A stretch of DNA of 64,000 nucleotides, taken from Channallabes apus. Taxonomy: Eukaryota; Chordata; Actinopteri; Siluriformes; Clariidae. Made by a program: the position numbers and the translations under genes. Of this stretch, positions 35,869 to 47,878 are shown one piece after another. The stretch's first letter is position 1; each line of letters begins with the position of its first letter. The notes beneath the pieces were generated by a model, which searched no databases, had not been told where the DNA came from, and saw only the letters and a program-made list of their open reading frames with translations. The stretch is taken from positions 26,027,912-26,091,911 of the forward strand of contig CM060121.1 of the NCBI GenBank assembly GCA_030522415.1, written 5' to 3'.

Positions 35869-36278
35869 AAAGGAGCACGTGTGACAATGTTATCAGAGGA
35901 ACTCTGGCATTTTATCCAGCACACTCAGTAAAACCTTCAGCTGTTTTACTTATAAAACTGCACAAATCTGTTTTGATCACTAGTATTTTCAAGCAGAGTT
36001 TTCATACCAAATTTTGAATGTGTTTATGTGACTACTCGTTAGCACTCTTTATAGTTTCTTTTATAGTTACAGTATATATAGTTTTATAGTTTCCTATAAA
36101 AGGTTTCTTTCATGTTGAAAGGTTTTCAAGAGCAGCAGTTTTTTATATGTTCCCAAGACTTTTCCACAGTACTGTAAGCAAAACAGCTGTAGGTTTTACT
36201 GAGTGTTCTGGAGAATATGAGTTCTTCTGGTAGCTTGTTCCTATTTTCATGCAAAAACCAGGAACCTAAATTAGTTTT

Positions 36279-36306
36279 TTGTTTGTTTGTTTGTTTGTTT
36301 GTTTCC
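36279..36306. repeat. (GTTT)n microsatellite
   Basis: Seven GTTT units. The surrounding DNA, 35870-38120, shows no gene or repeat that I can identify. Confidence 0.85.
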
Positions 36307-38129
36307 ATTTGAAAACTGGTCTGTCATGTAATTATGTTGATTTCCTTATAAGCGTATATTACAGTGCTGTTTATTGTTTACTGTATTATGTCATGGTCCA
36401 CATTGTGGGGCATTTTTGTTATCAATGCCTGTCTATTATCTGTTTAAAACATTCCTTATGTTTGTATGTTGTAGGACATCTCAAGCCAAGTTAAAACAAT
36501 TAAACAAGTTCCTTTCTGTCTACAGATGACGCATGATCATGCCATACCTCCACATAAAAAATAAATAAATAAAAGTGAGTAATCTCATGGTTATCGTAAT
36601 GCTTGGTCCGTGACAACGAGAGACAAACTACAAAGTGACATGATTTTTGGTTGTTAAAATGTTTTGGTATCATTAATTTGACAAAGTTGGGAACCTTATG
36701 GGTTTTTATGAGGTTGCTTTTAAAAATTAGAATTACTTTGATGAAATGACATCAGACCAACGTTCACCACATGACATAGCAAAATAGCAAAAAAAAAAAA
36801 GTTGTGTGTAAAACACACCTAACTAACTACACCAACTCACACATCTCTGATATAATAATGAGATTACTCGGCTGGGATGCAAAGAAACTGGATGTGGCTG
36901 GTAGAGTCGTAGTAATGAGCTGATAGAAGAGATAGAGCAATACTCCAACTAACTGAACAGCAGAATCTGACTGCTTATTTAGTTAATTGATCTTAATTTG
37001 TGCCGTCATTCACTTACATGAAAGGAGCTTTCAGTCTAAATTCTGAAGTCTGTATAGAAAAAAATCTAACTGTTCAAAACCACAAAGCGACAGCAGAGAA
37101 GAAATTAGATTGGCTAAATGGTCCATTCTGACACAAAACTAGCATCGGAGAAAAAAAATGTAGAAATAAAAATGTTTGTAACAGATTTCTTGTGTGACAA
37201 TAATAATGCAAAAATATCACCAGATTATTTTTCATTTTCAGTAATATAATGCCCATGTCTGCCAACTTTTCAGCATAAAAGCATTTGGTTCTATGTCCAG
37301 TCATTTTGTCTAACTCTAACCAGACACCTTACCCTGCGTGGCACAGGTTATGTATATTTTAGCGTTGGGTATTTAAGTGAAACAATTAATGCATGAATAC
37401 ATTTATTGAAATATTCCCCCAAACAAATATATTAAATATGGCCTACTTTAACCAAATCACCAACATGCTCTTTAGCAGCTCCATGTAGGGCAACAGGGGC
37501 ATAACACAGAACTCTGGGCCCTATAGATAAGCAGTATCATTGAGGCCCCTTCCTTTATTGATCCATATCGCTCACTTTTCCTTCTTAACTTAAGAGGGCC
37601 CTGCTGCCACTGGGGCTCTGGATATTCAGTGATATAGGATAATAATATAGCCCTACCCTCAGTCACTCTTTTAATTCTCTAGCTGGTTTGTAACATTGCG
37701 TTTGAATTTAAATTAATTTTATTAGACTTGACATTGAAATAAAAGTTGTTTACAGTTGAATAGGCAGAATGAGGCTGGAGCTCAGTGATTTTGTCTGCTA
37801 CTTCCACAGACAGTTGCTTTGAATATCAAATTGTGAAGACGAGTGATTGACGGAGTGTCATGCTCAAGGCGTGAAAGTTGGACCCTCTGCAACACCTTCA
37901 CTTAAGGTCTTAAGGGGTCACCTATTGACATTTCCTTTCCTATTGCATCGTCCTGTGACCTCAGTGAGGCACTGACTTCTTATGACAATAACAAACATTT
38001 TGCACCAGCCAACAAATAAACAGGACAATTGCCAAGCACATCAAAAATATATCAACTTAAAAAGTTTAACTTGGACCAGAGTGCACGTCTTCCTCTCAGA
38101 ACAGAATGACCAGAACGTTCTGATGCACG

Positions 38130-38339
38130 TCAGATCAGCTTTAGCGCCCTCTTGTGGTCGGTGATCGGCACCTGCAGTTTAGTAACGTCATCCTTCAGCA
38201 TGCAGTTTAAAGCCTCACTTGTATAGAACAGCTGCACGAGAGGCTTCTTCAGCTGCGCGTGAACGTGGACAGAACACGCTGAAGTGGAGCGCGCGCTGTG
38301 TAACGACACATGCAGCGCGTTCAGGAAGTCCATAAATGG
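38130..38339 (-). promoter_or_regulatory. CpG-richer block with CArG-like and CTCF-like motifs; possible promoter or first exon
   Basis: In an AT-rich setting this block holds many CpG dinucleotides (GCGCGCGCTG, CAGCGCGTTC). It ends with CCATAAATGG (38330-38339), a perfect CC(A/T)6GG CArG box bound by SRF, and its other edge has GACCACAAGAGGGCGCT (38143-38159, minus strand), a 14/15 CTCF-like match. A 67-codon frame on the minus strand (38333 down, MDFLNALHVSLHSARS) has no homolog that I recognise. Since eps8l1 needs an upstream noncoding exon on this strand, the block may be its start region; that is inference. Confidence 0.35.
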
Positions 38340-38879
38340 TCATCTTTTACACTTTAAAATAAAGGGTCTCGTGTTTTCATTGCACAGTGTGTGTGTATTT
38401 TCCCATACTGTTAATCTTCTGTTGTTGACTGCAGGCCTACAGAGGTTGCCAGATCTGTGAAAGTGCAGGGAATATGTATGCAAAATTGATATTAAATTAA
38501 TTATTTTGCAGTAACTGTGCATCCCAAAGTGTTTTTTTCCTCTTATATCACAAATAAAATTTTCTCACTTGAGTAAAAAACTGATTTACTCTCGCTCACT
38601 CGTTCTTTGTACCGCTTATCGTGTACATAAGCTAAAACTTGCCTGCAAGGCGTAAGTGACTGAGATCCAATCTGAAAAATAAAAACATTAGTTTTGTGTG
38701 TACAGACAAATCTATAAAAATCTGTCAAATTAGGGTTTAAAAAAAAACCCTCAACAACCCTCGTGGTGTGAGGCAATGTAAAAAGGGTTACATGTGCAAC
38801 TTTTTTGGGGGGAAGGGGGGATATTCGAGGACCAGGCCACTTTGTGTACAGCGCGTGGACGAGGCGGGGCTTCGCACTG

Positions 38880-38909
38880 CACACACACACACACACACGC
38901 GCGCGCGCA
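38880..38909. repeat. (CA)n(CG)n alternating purine-pyrimidine tract
   Basis: A CA run passes into CGCGCGCGCG, a sequence able to adopt Z-DNA. It lies 9 kb upstream of the slc6a16 start codon in another locally CpG-richer stretch (38800-39150), which could hold its noncoding exon, though no start site can be read. Confidence 0.6.
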
Positions 38910-39302
38910 TGTGGTCCCGTTAGTGGAAAGGATCAGTTAAAGCGCACCAGGGGTTATATTACATCCAGTACAGAGTTATTCCTGAGTTTAGTTAAGGATC
39001 TGATAGAAGCGTGGTGGAAGGGATTGCACGGCTGTCACGGTGACTTTTGTGTGGTCAGGCAACAGAGAGAGAGAAAGAGAACCTGAGGAAGCACCACGTT
39101 AGAGGGAAAACTCCACTCCCCCCTCTCCAAAAAATAAGTTCTCGAGGTAACGCAAAATTTCTACATTTCTTCTTTGCATACACTGTAACTTCAGTAACCA
39201 TGTGCACGAGCTCTTTCCCTTAGGGGCTTGTTTTTATAGATTAACGTGAAGCTGGTAAGTTTTCTGCTGTTCATTTCTGAGTGTTTCTCACGTTTCAGCT
39301 TG

Positions 39303-40965
39303 AGCACTATACTACACTACACTACACCTCTCCACACTACACCACATTACACTACACTATACTACACCACACTACACTATACTACACCACATTACACTAT
39401 ACTACACTATACTACACTACACTACACCTCTCCACACCACATTACACTACACTATACTACACCACACTACACTATACTACACCACATTACACTATGCTAC
39501 ACCATACTACAACACACTATACTATACTACACTACACTATACTACACCACATTACACTACACTATACTACACCACATTACACTACACCACATTACACTAC
39601 ATTACACTACACTATACTACACATTACACTACACTACACTATACTACACCACACTACACTACACTACACTATACTACACTATACCACACTATACCACACT
39701 ACACTACACTATACTATACTACACCACACTACACTATACTATACTACACCACATTACACTACACCTCTCCACACTACACCACATTACACCACACTACACT
39801 ACACCACATTACACTACACTATACTACACTACACCACACCGCACCACATTACACCACACTACACTACACTACACTACACCACATTACATTTACATTTAGG
39901 CATTTGGCAGACGCTCTTATCCAGAGCGACTTACATTTTTATCTCATTATACATCTGAGCAGTTGAGGGTTAAGGGCCTTGCTCAAGGGCCCAACAGTGG
40001 CAACTTGGTGGTTGTGGGGTTTGAACCTGGGATCTTCTGAACCGTAGTCCAAATTACACATTACACTACACTACACTATACTACACCACACTACATTACA
40101 CTACACTACACCACACTACTCCACACTACACTATACTACACTATACTACACTACACTATACTACACTACACTATACTACACTATACTACACTATACTACA
40201 CTACACTATACTACACTATACTACACTACACCAAATTACACATTACACTACACTACACTATACTATACTACACCAAATTACACATTACACTACACTATAC
40301 TACACCACATTACACTACACTACACTATACTACACCACACTACATTACACTACACTACACTACACTATACTACACCACACTACACTACACCACACTATAC
40401 TACAGCACACTACACCACACTACACTACACTACACTATACTACACCACATTACACTACACTATACTACACTATACTATACTACACCACATTACACTACAC
40501 TACACTACACTATACTACACCACACTACACTATACTACACCACACTACACTATACTACACCACACTACACTACATTACACTACACCACACTACACTACAC
40601 TACACCACACTACACTATACTACACCACATTACACTACATTACACTACACTATACTACACTACACTATACTATACTACACCACATTACACCACACTACAC
40701 TACACTATACTATACTACACCACATTACACCACACTACACTACACTATACTATACTACACCACATTACACCACACTACACTACACTATACTATACTACAC
40801 CACATTACACCACATTACACTACACTACACCTCTCCACACCACACCACACCACACCGCACTACACCACATTACACCACACCACACTACACCACATTACAC
40901 CACACCACACTATACTACATTACACTACACTACACCACACTGCACTATACCACACTGCACTACTT
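39303..40965. repeat. Pentanucleotide (ACACT/CTACA-type) tandem array, 1.65 kb, interrupted by a SINE
   Basis: The array consists of five-base units of the form TACAC with C/T variants (ACTAC, ATTAC, CCACA, TATAC), grouped into higher-order strings such as CTATACTACACCACATTACA. Some 28- to 60-base blocks repeat exactly (for example 40690-40800). A SINE copy splits it at 39893-40052. The long frames across it (threonine-leucine-histidine-tyrosine repeats) are a by-product of repeat length and not genes. Confidence 0.95.
39893..40052 (-). repeat. SINE (second family) inside the pentanucleotide array
   Basis: GGCATTTGGCAGACGCTCTT through CAAGGGCCCAACAGTGGCAA to GGTTTGAACCTGGGATCTTC, the reverse of the copy at 35452. 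Array sequence continues on both sides, so it was inserted after the array had formed. Confidence 0.85.
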
Positions 40966-41355
40966 CCCTGCAGGCTGTTTTGGCAGTGTGAACTCCACCT
41001 GCAAACTTAATCTCTAACTCAAACTTTACTCTTAAACTGTTGATCTGCATACATTTATTATACATTATTTAATAAATAATTACATAAAATTAACAAATTG
41101 TTCTTTGGTTTTTATATATAGAATAACAAAAACAGGATTCCTTCTTGAACCTAAAAGAGGTTCTTTTGAAAAAATGCAGTCACTAAAGCAGAATGTCTTT
41201 TGTCAATTGTTTTTCATTGTTTAAATGTATACATTCACTCAGCCAAAACATGGTGTCAGTGCTGAAAAGTGGCTCACTTAGGTGGATCGGATCATATAAC
41301 ACTATTTTTAATAATGCTTAATGCTTTATCTCCTGATCCATTTTTTGTCAATATG

Positions 41356-41357
41356 CG

Positions 41358-41388
<31 letters not shown>

Positions 41389-41406
41389 ACACACACACAC
41401 ATACAC
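41356..41406. repeat. (CA)n microsatellite
   Basis: Interrupted CA run. Around it, 40970-43250 is AT-rich DNA without a recognisable gene. Two related phrases near AGCAGGGTTTTC (42110) and AGCAGGGTTCC (42325), each followed by GTTCCTCAGGAAC, suggest a small local repeat. Confidence 0.85.
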
Positions 41407-43261
41407 ATCTGATAAAAAGAAACACATTTGCTAAATAAAATTTCATGCCTTTTATGTAGTGTCTGGAACTTTTAGAATTCAAATCTTGGTTTGAATTATC
41501 TTAATTGTCATTCAGATGAAACTTGGCCCATTGTAATTTAAGTATAACATAAAAAGACATAAACCTGAAAAGGTGCATTTTTCCAGACCCATGTCTGTAA
41601 CCATGTCAACATGAATTTGATGAACTACAGATTCTTTTGCTTTTAGAAATTCTTACCAAAAACAACTTAAGCATATGTTTTTACTGGTAAAAAAAAATGA
41701 ATAATTTGCATTTGAAATTATTATTGTTTGCAGCGAGACAGTATAAAGCTGAAGAATTGCCATTTTTGGGACACATATAAAATTTTTTAGGGAAGCAACA
41801 TTGGATAACTTGTGTTATCAATGTTGCATAAACTTCAGAAGTAACTTCTTTGGTACACACATTTTCTGTATTATATGTATAACATAAAAAAAAAAAACTA
41901 AAATCATCACCAATACTGTTTTTTGAAAGTATATATTAAGTAATTACTTATATTAAAAATATATTATTATTTTTTATTTATTAAAAAAAAAGACACGAGT
42001 CAAGATGGATCTTTAGGTTGTTCCTAAGGGGAAGTTTTTCTAGCTTCTGTATCAAACCTATAGAACTAGTGTTTACATTATTTTATAGCTCTTGTGTTGA
42101 AATTTAGAACAGCAGGGTTTTCTTTGTTCCCGGGTTCCTCAGGAACTCCTTTGTTCTTGTTTTTCCCGCCGGAATTTATTTATTTCTGAAAGCAATCAAG
42201 TGAGAAAGTTAAATAATTTAATAACAGTAGAATTTCATTGATATGTGCAAAAGTTTAAGGAAAATGCACATTTCATTTCTATTTTTTTTTATATTTGGAA
42301 GGTTGTTGTAGGTTCTAGGACCACTAGAACAGCAGGGTTCCTTCATAACATGTTCCTCAGGAACCTATTTTGGTTGAAGTCAAACTTGGCTTATTGTTGT
42401 AGTTATGGATTTTTGTGTATGTAACGTATACAGACATAACATCCGTAGTGTTCAAAGCCACCTAGCTTTCCATAAAAAAATGCTTTTGTTTCTCAAATCC
42501 GAATGTCTTCAACATTTCTTCAGTTGACTAAATGCAACATAACTTTGACTCTAGCCATAAATTACATTTGTAACAGTAATTATAAATGGCTTTAAGATTT
42601 TCTGTTTCCTGGATGACCCTCAATATTAAGATGTTTATAAACATTTTACCATAATGTACAGTACAGTACTAATCAGATGTTTGGACACCCTAGATTCATA
42701 TGGGAAAAAAAACTTGTTGACGAAATTGGATTTTAAAGCAAATGTAAATAGAAACATTAAAGGCCATAGCTTTATAAATTTATGTTTAAAAATGGATATA
42801 ATAATCAATTTGCTCCCTCATAGACATTCTTCTCATTAAGAACATAAGAGAAGCAATGAGGAGCTCACACAATTTGACGGGAGAGGAACTTGACATACTT
42901 TTCTGAGATGCTTTCCTGAACACCACGGTTGTGAAGAGTGGTTATTTGAGTTAAGGAAGTCTTTCTGTTAGCTTGAAACAGTCCAGCCATTCTCCTCGTG
43001 GCCTCTCCATTTTTATTTATTTTTTAAACATGTACAACTAATATGGTTATAAAAGGTTGCTTTAAATCAGCGCTTATAGGGTTATGTCAGTAATGTGACC
43101 TTTTTTTTTTGATAATGATGGTACGTTAGTGCTGTTAATCATTCACCATTAAGAATTTGTAATACATTAATGTTTGTTTTGGAATATAATGTTCCATAGC
43201 GTCTATCTATTAAGGATGAGGATATTGACATTCTGGAATAAAACTCGCTCAATAAAACTAA

Positions 43262-43425
43262 GCCATCGTCTACACCGCTTTATCCTGTTTTCAAGGTCGC
43301 GGGCAGCCTGGAGCCTATCCCGGGAGGCAAGAGGGCGGGGAACACCCTGGACATGGTGCCAGTCCCTACACATACACATGATGCGGGCAATTTGGGAACT
43401 TCATTTAGCCAAAACTACATCTCTA
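43262..43425 (-). repeat. SINE fragment (first family, 3' part)
   Basis: TACACCGCTTTATCCTG, GGAGCCTATCCCGGGAGG and ACACCCTGGACATGG correspond to the tail half of the SINE, truncated at the tRNA-like end. Confidence 0.7.
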
Positions 43426-43837
43426 TGGAAAAGATATCTGTTCAAAGTTGATCGAGCAGTGTTTCCAGATTTTATGTTTTTTATGTTAACTTGGATAGTT
43501 TTTATCATCCTTAGCTGGAAAATGTGTCCAATTGAAATGGTAATAAATATTAAGCAAATTTATGTGCAAAACTGATCAGAATTCAAATTTGATTCTTCTC
43601 TTTTTTTAATTTGAATGAGTGGGTTTTCATCACTGCCTAGCCTAACATTGTGGCCTGGCATCCCTGGTGAGAGCGACCATTTAATTGATGTTTAAAATAT
43701 ATAGTGCCGTACAGCCACAGTAAAGTATAACAACTGTATTTCGCCCTGAGATGGTTACACTTCCCTAACATGTGGAAACTCCCAGCCGAGGTCCAGTAAT
43801 ATACTGGAAAAGTGTTTAAAAATTTTTTTTATTTAAT

Positions 43838-44212
43838 TCATTCATTCATCTTCTATGCCGCTTAATCCTGTGTTCAGGGTCGCGGGGGACCTGGAGCCTA
43901 TCCCAGGAGACTTCGGGCACTAGGCGGGGTACACCTTGGACAGGGTGCCAATCCATCGCAGGGCACACACACATGCACACACTCACACACCCAATCACAC
44001 ACTACGGGCAATTTTAGGAACACCAATTAGCCTAACCTGCATATCTTTGGACTGTGGGAGGAAACCGGAGTACCCGGAGGAAACCCACCAAGCACGGGGA
44101 GAACATGCAAACTCCATGCACACAGAGACGGGAATCGAGCCTGGCCGGGAATCGAACCCAGACCCTGGCGGTGCATTCGACAGTGCTAACCACTACACCA
44201 CCGCGCCGCTTA
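43838..44212 (-). repeat. tRNA-derived SINE, full copy
   Basis: A complete minus-strand copy from the ATTCATTCATC tail to the GTGGTGTAGTGGTTAGCACTG head (A box) with box B GGTTCGATTCCCGG. Its tail TTCATTCAT is the (ATGA)n type seen in LINE-2-mobilised SINEs. Confidence 0.88.
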
Positions 44213-45008
44213 ATTATTTTAATAATTAAGCCTTTTTTTTTTTTTTTTTAGATAAAGCTATAAAAGTGGTGAGAGTGAATGATCCAAAAGACTTATATAT
44301 ATATATACTGATTTGTACATCATTCTGTATTAACAAAACATTGAAAAAGTAAAACATGCTATGTACACATCCTTTATATATGAAGACAAGCGCCATGTAT
44401 AATCAGTATATTCTAAATGTAGTGTTTTTTCTTCAAAGTTTATATGGGTTAAATAAACAAATCAGAATTCCCCTGTATTGTGATCTTATATACCATAAGA
44501 CCCTCCACCCGATCAGTCCTCAGCTCCTCCCAGTTCTGCTTTGAGACGCCGTTAGTAAGCTACAATCAGTAAGCTAGGCTAGGCTAGTGGGAAGTGATTA
44601 ACCGCTAATGACTACCCTCGCCTTTTTTAGCTTTTATGAAGTGCTAGGTCATCCATTAGTGGTTAGCAGCTAAAGACTAACCCAGCAGTACTGTATTTAA
44701 CTATTAAGAGCGGCTAGTAATTAGCGGTTTGGAAACAAAGCTACTGGCTAAGTTAGCCTTCTTCAGCTCTTAGTCGTGTTTTAACTTTTATGTCAAGGGT
44801 CTCCTAATGAGTTAACACTCTTTCATATAATTTGTTCATCAGAAAAACTGATGGGAAGAGCTTGATAGGGTCCCGAACCTAGAGAAAGAATTTCAAGCTG
44901 CCAGAAAGCAGGATCGGAGTTGTGTTTCAGCTGGAATGTTAAGAGGCAGATTTTGGGCACCTCTGATTTTTACGCTAAGAATATATGGTGTGAACTTTGA
45001 AGCGATAC

Positions 45009-45040
45009 AATAGATCTTTTTTTTTTTTTTTTTTTTTTTC
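45009..45040. repeat. Poly-T tract
   Basis: Run of about 22 T. The region 44230-46790 has no gene or classified repeat apart from this, the CA run at 45670 and a possible transposon end near 46103-46135 (GTGTGTCCAAACTTTTGACG). Confidence 0.85.
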
Positions 45041-45668
45041 AAAATCTGTCTTAAACCAGAATTAAGTCGCATTAAGACCAAAGTTTTTTTCTTTCCAGAT
45101 GATACCGGCAAATTCCAGGACTCAAATAGTGAAAAAGTGGTTGTGAGAGCACGAGGAATCCAAGTGTGTGACTAGGCACTGTTTAAGGGACAGATAACTG
45201 AATTGTCATGATGTATACGTCATTGTAAAAATTCTGTCTCAACATCACAAGGTCACTTGACCGAGTCATACACAGGAATAGAGTAGAAGCCTGTTTAGGA
45301 ATTTACGGAATCATGAGGAGAGAGGTTGTGGGGGGGGGGTGTTAAGGACTGAGCCAATGTTTATTTACAAGAGACATGACCTTCTGTGCTTTTACACCAT
45401 TAACGTGAAGGTAAACGGTTCCTGCCAGCATAATTGCACTCCTGTACCCTCCTTCTTTCTTTTTGTTTTTTTATATTATGTTCTTTCCGTTATTAGCTTG
45501 CTGTCAGTCAGCCAAGTTAGTGTGACATGCCTTAATCACACACCTCACTCACACTCACCCACCCAGCCCTCAGTGTGACGCGGTGACACACCCCCGCCTC
45601 CCTGCCAAGCGCTGTTCCTGGTTTTTTTTTTCCACTCTTGCACAAGTACAAATCAGGTGGTCTTGCTG

Positions 45669-45669
<1 letters not shown>

Positions 45670-45714
<45 letters not shown>
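45670..45714. repeat. (CA)n microsatellite
   Basis: About 22 uninterrupted CA units. Confidence 0.95.
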
Positions 45715-45716
<2 letters not shown>

Positions 45717-46893
45717 ATGTACATGTATACACACACACTCCTGATTTCCATTTCTTTTTACATTATAAAACAAGACTGAAGGCGTTCCAAATATAGAATA
45801 ATCTCCTCTGAACAGTTGATATTGAGATGTTTCTGCTACTTATGCTCTGTAAAGCCTTCATAGCTGCTCTAGTCTGAGATGCTGTTTTTTTATTTGGCTG
45901 GTAACTATAAATGAACTTCTCCTCTGCAGCTGAGGTAGGTATTGATCGTTATGAGAGCCAGTTTTAATACACTTGACAATACGGTTCTTGTAAGAACTGT
46001 TCCATAACAGCCTGACTTTAATGTGTTACGGTTTTGCAATTTTCATTATTGTTGGAAAATGTACAGCAGAGTCACACACAAAAAAAAAAAAAAGAAATCA
46101 GAAGGTGTGTCCAAACTTTTGACGTGTACTATATATAGAATTGTTATTGCTATAAACAATGTCTTATTGTCGTGCTAATCGTATTCAACTGTCATTACAA
46201 TTCTTTTTTTTTTTTTTAAACAGTTCAGTCTTTCATCGTTCTGTCTCTAGTGCTCTAGCTAATCTCTCTAATGAGCTTAAATGCTTAAAGCGTTTATTAA
46301 TACTGTTACAATATTCCTTTTTCAACTATTTAATTGTTTTGCTTCTAGACTGTCCAAATTGAAAACCTGGAAAGAAAAGTGGACGTGTATCGGCTGGTCT
46401 CAACTGTACACCAGTGCTGAGCTTCAACTTGTCGTCTCCACTTCACAGAGCCACTTAAAATGTTGCGCTAATCTGCGAAACCTATAGCAAGAGCGAATTG
46501 TCCTCAGGCTGTGATTGTGACTTATCCTAAATGCATCATTAAGTAGAATTGAAAGAGTGAGCCTAGAAGAAACATTTAGCCTGCAGATTAGACCGTTTGG
46601 GGAATTTTAACACGAGCCTACATAGCATGCATGCAGTTTCCCATTTCATAATCCATAATCACAGAGTAAACACTCCATGCACTTTCAATTGCGTGAACAT
46701 TGGTCGTCTCCCCATTCAGTCACTATAACGTCTTTTAACTAGAACTTAACTGGCCCGGATTTTCTTTGACAGCACAGTGAACTTTTCTTATGTATTCATT
46801 CATTCATTCATTCATTTTCTGTACCGCTTTATCCTTATATACAGGGTCGCGGGGGCCTGGAGCCTATCCCAGGAGACTTCGGGCACTAGGCGG

Positions 46894-47417
46894 CAGAGGT
46901 GTCAAGTAACGAAGTACAAATACTTCGTTACCTTACTTAAGTAGAAATTTTGGGTATCTATACTTTACTGGAGTAATTATTTTTCAGCCGACTTTTTACT
47001 TCTACTCCTTACATTTTTAAGCAATTATCTGTACTTTCTACTCCTTACATTTTAAAAATAGCCTCGTTACTCTATTTTTATGATCAGAACGCGCAACCCC
47101 CCCAGTCGCATGATCAGAACGCGCAACCCCCCCCCCCCCCAGTCGCATGATAAGAACGCACCCCCCCCCCATGCATGATCAGAACGTGCACCCCCCTGTC
47201 CGTCCGTCGCATGATCAAAACACGTGACCTTAATGCTTTTTTTCCCCCTCACGTTACTTTTACTTTTATACTTTAAGTAGTTTTGAAACCAGTACTTTTA
47301 CACTTTTACTTGAGTAAAAAGCTTGAGTTGATACTTCGACTTCTAAAGAAGTCTTTTTAAACCCTGGTATCTATACTTCTACTCAAGTAATGAATGTGAA
47401 TACTTTTGACACCACTG
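46894..47417. mobile_element. hAT-type MITE with 8-base target duplication
   Basis: The ends CAGAGGTGTCAAGTA and TTTTGACACCACTG form inverted repeats, and the flanks CTAGGCGG (46886-46893) and CTAGGCAG (47418-47425) are the 8-base duplication with one mismatch. The arms are rich in TACTTTTACTT. The middle (about 47080-47230) is a small tandem array of ATGATCAGAACGCGC units, each followed by a run of C. Confidence 0.9.
47080..47230. repeat. C-run minisatellite inside the hAT MITE
   Basis: Four to five units of about 30-45 bases start CATGATCAGAACGCGCA and end in 6-14 consecutive C. The complementary strand has several G runs and could form G-quadruplexes. Probably length-polymorphic. Confidence 0.8.
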
Positions 47418-47878
47418 CTAGGCAGGGTACACCCTGGACAGGGTGCCAATCCATCGCAGGGCACACACAGACTCACATACACACACTACGGGCAATTTGG
47501 AATGTCAATTAACCTAACCTACATGTCTTTGGATTGTGGGAGGAAACCGGAGTACCCGGAGGAAACCCCACCAAGCACGGGGAGAACATGCAAACTCCAT
47601 GCACACAGAGACGGGAATCGAGCCTGGCCGGGGAATCGAACCCGGACCCTGGCGGTGCAAGGCGACAGTGCTAACCACTACACCACCTTTTCTTATGTAT
47701 ATATTTACAAATTTCTTCTGCTCTCTGCCTGTCTGGTTACTGTGTAGAATTTATTCTAACGCAAGTATTGTATCAAGCGAGTTTTGTTTGCTATTGAACC
47801 CAACACCAAAATAAACTCCATGCACACTTGTTCACATCTGATCATTCATGGCTTCACTTTACTCCACCTCTCTTTTAG

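Larger units (their letters stand above)
46797..47688 (-). repeat. tRNA-derived SINE split by a hAT MITE
   Basis: The SINE tail (46797-46893) and body and head (47418-47688) are continuous once the element at 46894-47417 is removed, apart from a duplicated octamer. It is otherwise a normal family copy. It ends about 190 bases before the first slc6a16 coding exon. Confidence 0.9.

Noticed and set aside
38130..38333. 67-codon frame MDFLNALHVSLHSARS on the minus strand as a gene
   Set aside because: I know of no homolog, and the CpG-rich setting explains the open frame as well. It is kept only as a possible first exon or regulatory block.
39246..39958. Two overlapping frames of 217 and 225 codons with TTLHYT repeats
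   Set aside because: They are translations of the pentanucleotide array, which lacks stop codons in these frames. No splice structure or conserved domain.
39303..40965. CRISPR-like array
   Set aside because: There are no unique spacers between fixed repeats; it is a simple tandem repeat in a vertebrate genome.
44054..44251. Recurrent frame with [20 protein letters not shown] (also near 27664, 47536, 50861)
   Set aside because: It is a chance open frame inside each tRNA-derived SINE copy, not a gene family.
42660..46135. One large DNA transposon bounded by GTTTGGACAC near 42680 and GTGTGTCCAAAC near 46105
   Set aside because: The two motifs are inverted, but 3.4 kb of unrelated sequence and several SINEs lie between, and no transposase trace was seen. 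They may be unrelated remnants.
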